Shown: positions 1-5,402 of the stretch, piece by piece
Layout: every line of letters starts with the position of its first letter
Numbering within the stretch: the first letter of the stretch is position 1
From: Parcubacteria group bacterium Gr01-1014_13
GTDB taxonomy: Bacteria; Patescibacteria; ABY1; Magasanikbacterales; GWA2-37-8
DNA length: 64,000 bases
Reading direction: 5' to 3'
Assembly (NCBI GenBank): GCA_007376295.1
Contig: VMGB01000001.1
Span: 1-64,000, forward strand
Made by a program: the position numbers and the translations under genes
Notes under the pieces: generated by a model
The model's input: only the letters and a program-made list of their open reading frames with translations
Told to the model about the DNA's origin: nothing
Database searches by the model: none

Positions 1-70
1 AGGGTCAATGACTAGGGTGAAGTCGTAACAAGGCATCCGTAGCGGAAGCTGTGGATGGATCACCTCCTTT
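1..70 (+). rRNA. rrs: 16S ribosomal RNA, 3' end (partial)
   Basis: The window opens in the 3' end of a 16S rRNA gene. The helix 44/45 region AAGTCGTAACAAGG is recognisable, followed by the terminal GGATCACCTCCTTT with an intact anti-Shine-Dalgarno CCTCC. Most of the gene lies before the window. The mature 3' end is placed near base 70 by analogy with other bacteria. No 23S gene follows: the unit is closed by a terminator at about 201-223, and a protein gene with its own promoter begins at once. The anti-SD matters for the rest of the window because only a minority of genes carry an SD. Confidence 0.95.
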
Positions 71-200
71 CTGGAGATACTCAGTCGAAAGACTGTGAAC
101 TCTGTCGAGCGGTCTGATGCAAATCAGATTCGCGCCCTGACTTCGGTCAGGGATGGAAGGATAGACCGGTCTTTGTCACATTTATGAAGTCAATGCAAGA
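71..200 (+). other. 16S 3' trailer with three tetraloop hairpins
   Basis: Between the 16S end and its terminator lie three compact hairpins capped by very stable tetraloops: CAGTC-GAAA-GACTG (82-95), TCTGAT-GCAA-ATCAGA (113-128) and CCCTGAC-TTCG-GTCAGGG (135-152). A self-complementary AGACCGGTCT lies at 163-172. No tRNA or open frame was found. This looks like a structured rRNA trailer or processing region. A separate small RNA cannot be excluded. Confidence 0.6.
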
Positions 201-223
201 AACTGCTTATGGCAGTTTTTTTG
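201..223 (+). terminator. Terminator of the 16S transcription unit
   Basis: AACTGC (201-206) pairs with GCAGTT (212-217) around a 5-nt loop and runs into a stretch of T. It separates the 16S gene from the next protein gene, so this rRNA unit ends without a 23S. Confidence 0.75.
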
Positions 224-234
224 TTATTCAAACA

Positions 235-263
235 TTGACCGTTCATTTAAAATTTGATATACA
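235..263 (+). promoter_or_regulatory. Sigma70-type promoter of the 284 gene
   Basis: TTGACC (235-240), 17-nt spacer, TATACA (258-263). Transcription should begin near 270. This excludes the in-frame TTG at 254, which lies inside the promoter, and supports the ATG at 284. Confidence 0.65.
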
Positions 264-283
264 TAGCTGCAAAGGAGAAAACA

Positions 284-1012
284 ATGGCCGATGACAAAAA
301 GACCGACGCTATTCATTTTGACCGTGAAGTTCTTGAGGGTTGGGCAAAGGCAGCTGCCGAAGACGATAAAAAATGGGAAGCCGCACAAATCAAGTCTTGT
401 TTTAAGGATTGCTCCAATTCCAACTGTCCAATTCCTCGGGAAGGCCCGGATGCTTATATGCATACCCGTGCACAGGTACTGGAATGTTTGAGCAAAATGG
501 AAATTAAGGATGGTAAGGAAATAGAAATCATGCCTGGGGTATTTGCAAGTAACCCACCTTTACTATACGGAGACAAAATGGACAACGACAAAAAAGAACC
601 GCAAGAAGTTCAAGAGGCTAAGGAAATTTTAAGAAAGACACCGGTGCTAAAAGAAGGAGACAAAATTTCCTTTCGACAAATCGCCGAAGATTTGGCGCAA
701 CTCAGCGGTGATAACTCCGAGGAAAACATACAGCAACATTTAAAATGGGTAGAGTGGGAAAATGAACGGAAAAAATCTTTTTCTCTTTCACCTGCCGAAA
801 AAGTATTCGTAATTTTTGGTCTGGTGCTTGTTGTTTTGGGTGTTATGAGTATGGTGGTGTGCCTTTTTGGAGCGCCCACAATATTTCTTCTTGTTGGAAA
901 AGTTTTAATTGTAGCCGGAATATCGTTTGGAGCCTTGGTAGGTTTAAAAAATTCGTTCAAGCAAATTACAGACTTGCCACCGCCACCTCCGCTTTTTAAA
1001 CTTAAAAGATAG
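284..1012 (+). CDS. Hypothetical membrane protein with two C-terminal TM segments
   Basis: A 242-aa protein of unknown function. The N-terminal 160 residues are charged and soluble, with a short Cys cluster near residues 39-48 (C-x3-C-x4-C). Two hydrophobic segments follow at about 163-186 and 189-212, then a short tail with a run of five prolines. The ATG at 284 is chosen because AAAGGAG lies just upstream and the promoter fixes the 5' end near 270. It is a stand-alone unit: own promoter, strong SD, own terminator. No family was recognised. A coiled or charged cytoplasmic domain anchored by a TM hairpin is the simplest reading. Confidence 0.75.
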   Translation: MADDKKTDAIHFDREVLEGWAKAAAEDDKKWEAAQIKSCFKDCSNSNCPIPREGPDAYMHTRAQVLECLSKMEIKDGKEIEIMPGVFASNPPLLYGDKMDNDKKEPQEVQEAKEILRKTPVLKEGDKISFRQIAEDLAQLSGDNSEENIQQHLKWVEWENERKKSFSLSPAEKVFVIFGLVLVVLGVMSMVVCLFGAPTIFLLVGKVLIVAGISFGALVGLKNSFKQITDLPPPPPLFKLKR

Positions 1013-1026
1013 TTCATTAATACAAG

Positions 1027-1053
1027 ACAGTCTTAATCAAGGCTGTTTTTTGT
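1027..1053 (+). terminator. Terminator after the 284 gene
   Basis: ACAGTC (1027-1032) pairs with GGCTGT (1041-1046, one G-U) and is followed by a T run. Confidence 0.65.
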
Positions 1054-1069
1054 TTCTTCATACCTAACA

Positions 1070-1121
1070 TTGACAATTAACGTTTTTTATGTTAATATGA
1101 AAAATCCTAAAAAATTTTAGG
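1070..1121 (+). promoter_or_regulatory. Promoter of the 1141 gene with an inverted repeat at the start site
   Basis: TTGACA (1070-1075), 17-nt spacer, TAATAT (1093-1098). At the expected start site lies CCTAAAA-AA-TTTTAGG (1106-1121), two perfect 7-nt arms around 2 nt. The loop is too small for a good RNA hairpin, so the repeat fits a dimeric repressor site better; that part is inference. Confidence 0.6.
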
Positions 1122-1140
1122 ACTAGAGGAGTTTCAAATC

Positions 1141-1866
1141 ATGAAGAAAACTTTGGTTGTGATAATTGTTGTTTTTTTTCAAACGTTCTTTGTTCAGTCG
1201 GCAATAGCCGACAAAAATTCCAAGGAAATCCCCGAGGCAAAGGTAGAAAAAAAGGCAAAAGATGGCAAGGTCTGGTACTTTGCTGCTCTGCCAGCTTACT
1301 ACCTGGGCGTGCATATTCCGCTTCACGAAAGTGGACATGCATTTGCGGGATGGCTCAGCCCGAATTATCAGGTGAGCAATTTCAAGCCATGGCCGCACTA
1401 CAATGCAGACGGAAGCCGGTTTTTTATCGGCAGTGTGGATATCACCTGTGTCGGCAAGGCATGCGACGACAAAATCGGATCAGGTGTAATTTTCTTGGCG
1501 CCGTATATTACAGACACTGTGCTTTTCACAACTTCAGATTTATTGCTTGCTACCAATACAGTGAAACCAACCAGTATTCCCGGCAGAGTTTTGTACTTTG
1601 CGGGCATGGTTGTGCCGTGGTGGGATTTTTCCTACAATGCTGTCTGGGCGATCAAGGGATCCGACGCAGATCATGTTGCCAGAAATTTCGAAATTCCGCG
1701 TTGGTCGGTGATGGTTGCAGGTGCGAGTGTTTCGGCCGTCGGACTTTGGAGACTTTGGAATGGCTACAACAGAGCATTCCGTGGTCATGCCAAAGAATCA
1801 AATTTGGTCATTACACCCATAAGTGATTCCAAAACGATTGGCGCTTCGGTCAGCATGCGTTTCTAA
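1141..1866 (+). CDS. Secreted/membrane HExxH-motif protein (putative M50-like metallopeptidase)
   Basis: A 241-aa protein. Residues 1-23 form a signal peptide or first TM ending near AIA-D. The sequence LHESGHAFAGWL (61-72) contains an HExxH zinc-peptidase motif (H62, E63, H66). It lies in a hydrophobic context, as in site-2-type M50 proteases, and three further hydrophobic stretches follow at about 112-137, 150-170 and 188-206. The last residues end in Arg-Phe. ATG 1141 is preceded by AGAGGAG. The motif is seen directly; the peptidase assignment is inference because the usual second M50 motif is not obvious. It has its own promoter and shares a terminator with the convergent protease gene. 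Confidence 0.6.
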   Translation: MKKTLVVIIVVFFQTFFVQSAIADKNSKEIPEAKVEKKAKDGKVWYFAALPAYYLGVHIPLHESGHAFAGWLSPNYQVSNFKPWPHYNADGSRFFIGSVDITCVGKACDDKIGSGVIFLAPYITDTVLFTTSDLLLATNTVKPTSIPGRVLYFAGMVVPWWDFSYNAVWAIKGSDADHVARNFEIPRWSVMVAGASVSAVGLWRLWNGYNRAFRGHAKESNLVITPISDSKTIGASVSMRF

Positions 1867-1880
1867 AAATATGGTAAAAA

Positions 1881-1925
1881 AAATATCCGGCCCCTCTCGT
1901 TTAGAGAAGCCGGATTTATTTTTTT
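1881..1925. terminator. Bidirectional terminator between convergent genes 1141 and 1929
   Basis: ATCCGGC (1885-1891) pairs with GCCGGAT (1909-1915), with an inner CTCT/AGAG pairing. A runs on the left and T runs on the right let it serve both strands. Confidence 0.8.
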
Positions 1926-1928
1926 AAA

Positions 1929-2867
1929 TTATTTTTTTGGCGTTTGAGCCGGCTGTGAGGTCGGCTTTGGCCAAGGATTTTTTTTGCGAAGCTGAATAAA
2001 TTTTTTCGAAGGAATGCACATACCAAGGGCTCTGCCGCCAAAAACACCCATAACGGAAGAGGGTAAGAGGCTGTAGTTTATACAAACAACTTTTCCTGAG
2101 CCATTAAACATCGGTGATCCGCTATTGCCGGGAGCAAGATAGATGTCCATGAATAAAATTGGCAGAAGATTTCCGTAGTATTTGCCATTTTTATCACCAT
2201 TAAAATATGGCGGACCAACTCGGCCTATGTAGCGGCCAAAGAACGGAGATGGGGGTAGAAAAAGACCCACGTTTCCCCAGAAGTAAACATCATCACCGGG
2301 CACTAGGTCGCTATCATCAACGAATTCTACTGCATGAGGTAAACGTTGCTTGGTCTGGACTAGCGCTAAATCATTATCTTCATCTGCGGCAAAAATTTCG
2401 GCTGCGTAGCAATCACGTCCCGATGCTTTTACCACACAAACCGCGTACGCCTCTGCCGGCAAAGGCGCGGCCAACTGATCAGGTGTGATAGCCGTTTTTA
2501 ACGGGCATTCATCTGGTAGAGGGGTGGTGATTTTTGCTGGCGCCATCACGATAGGGCAAGTTTCATTGACGTTGTGATTGTTTGTGCCCACCAAACCATT
2601 GGTGTCCACCACAAATCCCGTACCAAAGCTCATCCCTGCAGTCGTGGTAAATTTACCATTAGTGTCAAGTATTGGTTTGCCAGTATTATCCGCATTCACT
2701 CTGCTATAGAAATGCATAACTTGGACAATGGCCTGTTTGTTTTCCCAAAATCCGGCTGGGCGGTTGTGTAGGAGGGGGCGTGGTTTTTCTACTTTGGCGT
2801 GTTTGTCGCCGCACCCACTAAAGAACGAAATAAAAAAGAACAGAGTAATTGATTTACGGTACTGCAT
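1929..2867 (-). CDS. Trypsin-like serine protease, predicted lipoprotein
   Basis: A 312-aa protein with a chymotrypsin/HtrA-type protease fold (Trypsin_2-like). The catalytic triad is visible: His98 in GTNNHNV, Asp166 in DNDLALV and Ser249 in APGNSGSP. The N-terminus is a hydrophobic signal ending FFSGC (Cys19), a plausible but not perfect lipobox, so the enzyme is probably anchored on the outer face of the membrane. There is no PDZ domain, unlike HtrA/DegP; the tail is Pro/Lys-rich. The start is supported by AAAGGAG 7 nt upstream. It is a single-gene unit with its own promoter. Substrate unknown; a role in surface protein processing is a guess. Confidence 0.85.
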   Translation of the reverse strand: MQYRKSITLFFFISFFSGCGDKHAKVEKPRPLLHNRPAGFWENKQAIVQVMHFYSRVNADNTGKPILDTNGKFTTTAGMSFGTGFVVDTNGLVGTNNHNVNETCPIVMAPAKITTPLPDECPLKTAITPDQLAAPLPAEAYAVCVVKASGRDCYAAEIFAADEDNDLALVQTKQRLPHAVEFVDDSDLVPGDDVYFWGNVGLFLPPSPFFGRYIGRVGPPYFNGDKNGKYYGNLLPILFMDIYLAPGNSGSPMFNGSGKVVCINYSLLPSSVMGVFGGRALGMCIPSKKFIQLRKKNPWPKPTSQPAQTPKK

Positions 2868-2888
2868 GATAGTTACTCCTTTAAATTT

Positions 2889-2917
2889 ATCGTAACATGC
2901 CGTTTAAATATCAGCAA
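2889..2917 (-). promoter_or_regulatory. Promoter of the trypsin-like lipoprotein gene
   Basis: On the minus strand TTGCTG, 17-nt spacer, TACGAT, with TG just upstream of the -10 box. Confidence 0.5.
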
Positions 2918-2927
2918 ATTAAAATTT

Positions 2928-2955
2928 TAAAAAAAACCACCCCAGGTGGGCGGTG
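2928..2955 (-). terminator. Terminator of the 58-aa lipoprotein gene
   Basis: Read on the minus strand, a GC-rich stem (one mismatch) with a 5-nt loop runs into eight T. It supports the small gene at 3001-3177 as a real transcription unit. Confidence 0.65.
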
Positions 2956-3000
2956 ATTATGAATTTGAGATCTAATTTTAGTTAGAATGAACAGTGCCGG

Positions 3001-3177
3001 TTAACGTTGGGTGCATTTTTGGGAGTCTTGCCCGCCACCGCCTCCTCCTCCGCCATTAGCAATATTATTTTGCCCCGGATTATTTGGACAAATACTTCCG
3101 CCACCTTTCCTTCCCGGACAAGCGCCAAGTACGCTGACAAAAACTAGCACAGTCAGAATCTTGTTTAAATTGCGCAT
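3001..3177 (-). CDS. Small predicted lipoprotein (58 aa), glycine-rich
   Basis: A 58-aa frame with a textbook lipoprotein signal: MRNLNK, a hydrophobic core, then VLGAC with Cys20 as the lipidated residue. The mature part is 38 residues with a run of eight glycines near the end and two further cysteines (C30, C55). AGGAGGT sits 4 nt before the ATG, among the best SD sequences in the window. A promoter (TTGCCA-N17-TAGTCT) and a terminator frame the gene. Function unknown; lipid-anchored surface peptide. It lies next to the protease lipoprotein on the same strand but is separately transcribed. Confidence 0.75.
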   Translation of the reverse strand: MRNLNKILTVLVFVSVLGACPGRKGGGSICPNNPGQNNIANGGGGGGGGQDSQKCTQR

Positions 3178-3194
3178 GCGACCTCCTGCGCATT

Positions 3195-3223
3195 AGACTA
3201 GCATACTATTTGGTTAGTGGCAA
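3195..3223 (-). promoter_or_regulatory. Promoter of the 58-aa lipoprotein gene
   Basis: Minus strand TTGCCA, 17-nt spacer, TAGTCT, with a TG dinucleotide giving an extended -10. Confidence 0.5.
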
Positions 3224-3231
3224 GCAGGCCA

Positions 3232-3260
3232 TTGATTTTTTGGTTTATATTTGTTACACT
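3232..3260 (+). promoter_or_regulatory. Promoter of the tRNA-Val/tRNA-Ile unit
   Basis: TTGATT (3232-3237), 17-nt spacer, TACACT (3255-3260). Transcription would begin a few bases before tRNA-Val. No separate promoter was found for tRNA-Ile. Confidence 0.55.
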
Positions 3261-3274
3261 TTTAAAACTAAAGG

Positions 3275-3351
3275 GGGCGGCTAGCTCAGTTGGTTGGAGC
3301 ATCTGCATGACATGCAGAGGGTCACAGGTTCGAGTCCTGTGCCGCCCACCA
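3275..3351 (+). tRNA. tRNA-Val(GAC)
   Basis: A 77-nt cloverleaf. The acceptor stem GGGCGGC pairs with GCCGCCC, the D arm contains TAGCTCAGTTGG, and the anticodon stem TCTGC/GCAGA holds the loop ATGACAT with anticodon GAC. The T arm contains GGTTCGAGTCC. The 3' ACCA is encoded. Confidence 0.95.
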
Positions 3352-3405
3352 GAACTCTTGATTTTTTAATCAAAAGTTGATATTGTGTAGTTTGTTGAAG
3401 TTAGG

Positions 3406-3480
3406 GGGCGATTAGCTCAGATGGTTTAGAGCGCGTCACTGATAATGACGAGGTCTGAGGTTCGATTCCTCAATCGCCCA
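3406..3480 (+). tRNA. tRNA-Ile(GAT)
   Basis: A 75-nt cloverleaf. The acceptor stem GGGCGAT pairs with ATCGCCC, and the anticodon stem CGTCA/TGACG holds CTGATAA with anticodon GAT. The T arm contains GGTTCGATTCC. The discriminator A is followed by CGA, so CCA is not encoded, unlike the neighbouring tRNA-Val; a CCA-adding enzyme is needed. Confidence 0.95.
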
Positions 3481-3509
3481 CGATAAATTTTTTCTTTTAT
3501 ATAAACCCA

Positions 3510-3538
3510 TTGACAAATGAGTCTTTTTGTAGTAAACT
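3510..3538 (+). promoter_or_regulatory. Promoter of Cys-rich paralogue A
   Basis: TTGACA (3510-3515), 17-nt spacer, TAAACT (3533-3538). Shares TTGACAAAT-N3-TCTTTTT-N3-GTAAACT, and the preceding CCA, with the promoter at 4090. The TTG of the -35 box is in frame with the gene but cannot be its start. Confidence 0.75.
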
Positions 3539-3578
3539 GCAGTCGATTTTGAAAACAACAAACCAAAAGGACAAATCC

Positions 3579-4016
3579 GTGGATACCACACCCCAGAACA
3601 CCAAGACGCTCTTCAGTTTCAACCTTCATGATGATGTTCCCCAGATTCCTCGCCTCCAGGACGTTCTGTATGTCCTGGAAATTTCCAAGCGACAGGAGTA
3701 TTACAGCATCTGTAAGGAAAATATGGATGTTGTATATCTCTTGAACATTCGCATGGTCGTCGAAGCTGTCGGTAATCAGGTTAAGGCTTTGTGGCCATCT
3801 GATTCCGTAGAGGCGCGCCGAATTGTGGCGCGCACGATCGTCAGCCTTTGTCCAGAAGAGGCGAAATGTCTCTCTCGCGAGGCCTTCGTCAATGCTAAGA
3901 GGGATGCCGAAGGTACTCTTTCGATGCCATTCAAAGATGGGGCTGAAATCATCGATGCCTGCGTCTGTCCGTATCACAAGGAGTCAAGACGACTCCGTGC
4001 TCTTTCTACTGACTAG
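3579..4016 (+). CDS. Orphan Cys-motif protein, paralogue A
   Basis: A 145-aa protein starting at GTG 3579. AAAAGGA lies 7 nt upstream and the promoter ends at 3538. It is a paralogue of the protein at 4185. Shared features in order: P-x2-QDVL-x2-L-x-ISK near the N-terminus; a central G-x-(Q/E)-V-x-A segment followed by ARRIVARTIV; LCP-x4-CL; and near the C-terminus AC(V/I)CP-x-H. Four cysteines and a histidine are therefore conserved in a C-x6-C ... C-x-C-P-x-H pattern that could bind a metal. It uses more GC-rich codons than the housekeeping genes. No known family was recognised. Confidence 0.75.
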   Translation: MDTTPQNTKTLFSFNLHDDVPQIPRLQDVLYVLEISKRQEYYSICKENMDVVYLLNIRMVVEAVGNQVKALWPSDSVEARRIVARTIVSLCPEEAKCLSREAFVNAKRDAEGTLSMPFKDGAEIIDACVCPYHKESRRLRALSTD

Positions 4017-4032
4017 ACGGTCATATCGTTAG

Positions 4033-4073
4033 CCGGCAAGAAACCCAAACAGGGAAGTAATGTCGGTTTTTTA
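4033..4073 (+). terminator. Terminator of Cys-motif paralogue A
   Basis: CCGGCA (4033-4038) pairs with TGTCGG (4061-4066), followed by TTTTTT. Confidence 0.6.
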
Positions 4074-4089
4074 TTATAGCAAAAAGCCA

Positions 4090-4118
4090 TTGACAAATAG
4101 ATCTTTTTATGGTAAACT
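4090..4118 (+). promoter_or_regulatory. Promoter of Cys-rich paralogue B
   Basis: TTGACA (4090-4095), 17-nt spacer, TAAACT (4113-4118). Near-identical in layout and sequence to the promoter at 3510, which argues that promoter and gene were duplicated together or are co-regulated. Confidence 0.75.
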
Positions 4119-4184
4119 TTTGTGTTCTTTGGTTTCCAGCGAGGGGCTGGATTTCGAAGACAAAACAATGTTACAGGGGGGAAA

Positions 4185-4631
4185 ATGACCATCGATACCT
4201 TCAAAACTGTCCGCGCTTATCTCTTTTACTCCGGCACTCCTTCTGTTCTCGAGACGCCCAGCGTTCAGGATGTACTGTTCGCTCTGGGCCTCTCCAAGAC
4301 GCAGGAGAACAAGGGTGACCAAATCTACGTCGACAATGTCAACCTCGTGATCGCGACTATCGGCTTCGAAGTCAGCGCCATGAAGCCATATGATGAGGTG
4401 TTGGCACGGAAGATGATCGCTAAAGCGATCATCGACCTTTGTCCCTACGGGGGTAGGTGCCTTCTCAACGGCGGCTACGTCGACGCGCGTATCGCGGCGG
4501 GGGAAAAGGCTTGGGAGGTGACGAAGCGGTACGGTACGGAGGCTTTGGAGGCAGCTTGCATCTGTCCGAGACATCTGTTCGAGTTCTCCAAGGGTCAGAA
4601 AAAAACTGCCCCGTCAGTGGTTAGCAAATAA
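4185..4631 (+). CDS. Orphan Cys-motif protein, paralogue B
   Basis: A 148-aa protein. ATG 4185 is chosen because GGGGGGA lies just upstream. It aligns along its length with the 3579 protein: PSVQDVLFALGLSK, GFEVSAM-x-P-x-DEVLAR, AIIDLCP-x4-RCL and AACICPRH. The conserved cysteines again form C-x6-C and C-x-C-P-x-H. The region between the Cys pairs is Ala/Glu/Arg-rich and probably helical. It is a separate transcription unit with promoter, SD and a strong terminator. Codon use is clearly more GC-rich than in lepB downstream. Function unknown; a small zinc-binding protein is the best guess. Confidence 0.75.
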   Translation: MTIDTFKTVRAYLFYSGTPSVLETPSVQDVLFALGLSKTQENKGDQIYVDNVNLVIATIGFEVSAMKPYDEVLARKMIAKAIIDLCPYGGRCLLNGGYVDARIAAGEKAWEVTKRYGTEALEAACICPRHLFEFSKGQKKTAPSVVSK

Positions 4632-4651
4632 GACAAGTTTCAACCAGTTAC

Positions 4652-4690
4652 GTCGGCCGTTTCGCAATTATGCGAGGCGGCCTAATTTTT
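4652..4690 (+). terminator. Terminator of Cys-motif paralogue B
   Basis: Nested stem GGCCG...CGGCC with an inner TCGCA/TGCGA pairing, followed by AATTTTTTT. Confidence 0.75.
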
Positions 4691-4704
4691 TTAAGGCTAA
4701 TAAC

Positions 4705-4733
4705 TTGCAAAATACAAAAATTTAGTATATAAT
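4705..4733 (+). promoter_or_regulatory. Promoter of lepB-hisS
   Basis: TTGCAA (4705-4710), 17-nt spacer, perfect TATAAT (4728-4733). Confidence 0.75.
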
Positions 4734-4746
4734 ATTTTTAGTTAAA

Positions 4747-4763
4747 TCCCGACTAGGTCGGGA
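4747..4763 (+). promoter_or_regulatory. 5'-leader hairpin of lepB
   Basis: TCCCGAC-TAG-GTCGGGA: a perfect 7-bp stem starting about 7 nt after the expected transcription start. No U tract follows. It could stabilise the mRNA or act as an operator; similar leader hairpins occur before ftsZ and nusA. Confidence 0.55.
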
Positions 4764-4780
4764 TAAATTGTCTTACAATT

Positions 4781-5398
4781 ATGACAGAACAAATGCCGGA
4801 AAAAGAGAAAAAATCATATAAAAAAATAGTATTAGCGTATTTGGCCAGCGCCGGCATATTTTTGCTTGAACTGATAAAAGTGGCGGTTTTGGCAGGTATT
4901 ACCATTGCCTTCGTGCGGTATTTTTTGTTCAAACCTTTCTATGTAAAAGGTGCGTCCATGGAGCCGAACTTTTTTGACAAAGAGTATTTGATTATTGATG
5001 AGTTGAGTTATCGTTTGCGTCCGCCGGAGAGGGGAGAGGTAGTTGTATTTAAATATCCAGAAAATCCAAAAGAATATTTCTTAAAAAGAATAATTGCTTT
5101 GCCGGGCGAGAGAGTAAAAGTTTCCGAAGGACAGGTAACTATTTATAACAAAGAGCATCCGGAAGGAGTAATTTTAAATGAACCATATTTACCGCAGAAT
5201 TTATTAACAGTTGGAAACGGTTTGCCGGTGCAGCTCGATGAAAATAATTATTATGTGATGGGGGACAATCGCCCAAACAGTTTTGATTCACGTCGTTTCG
5301 GCGCTGTAGATAAAAGTTTAGTTGTTGGCCGAGTGTTTTTCCGCGGCTGGCCACTCAATCGTGCTGAACTTATTCCAGAACCCAAATTAAATATTTAA
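4781..5398 (+). CDS. lepB: Signal peptidase I
   Basis: A 205-aa type I signal peptidase that cleaves Sec/Tat signal peptides at the outer face of the membrane. One or two TM segments span residues 15-48. The catalytic Ser59 sits in the box KGASMEPN and Lys102 in FLKRIIALPGE, and the last conserved box GDNRPNSFDSR is at 161-171. Length is typical of the short Gram-positive-like form. No SD is seen before ATG 4781. hisS starts 4 nt after the stop, so the two are co-transcribed. It probably processes the many exported proteins encoded nearby. Confidence 0.95.
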   Translation: MTEQMPEKEKKSYKKIVLAYLASAGIFLLELIKVAVLAGITIAFVRYFLFKPFYVKGASMEPNFFDKEYLIIDELSYRLRPPERGEVVVFKYPENPKEYFLKRIIALPGERVKVSEGQVTIYNKEHPEGVILNEPYLPQNLLTVGNGLPVQLDENNYYVMGDNRPNSFDSRRFGAVDKSLVVGRVFFRGWPLNRAELIPEPKLNI

Positions 5399-5402
5399 TT
5401 GT

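Noticed and set aside
254..283. Upstream TTG start for the 284 gene, adding 10 residues
   Set aside because: It lies inside the promoter (-35 at 235, -10 at 258) and upstream of the SD AAAGGAG.
3011..3196. Plus-strand proline-rich frame of 61 aa
   Set aside because: It is the shadow of the glycine-rich lipoprotein gene on the other strand; poly-Pro arises from the Gly codons, and no SD or promoter serves it.
3510..3578. TTG at 3510 as start of Cys-motif paralogue A
   Set aside because: The TTG is part of the -35 box TTGACA. GTG 3579 has an SD and lies downstream of the promoter.
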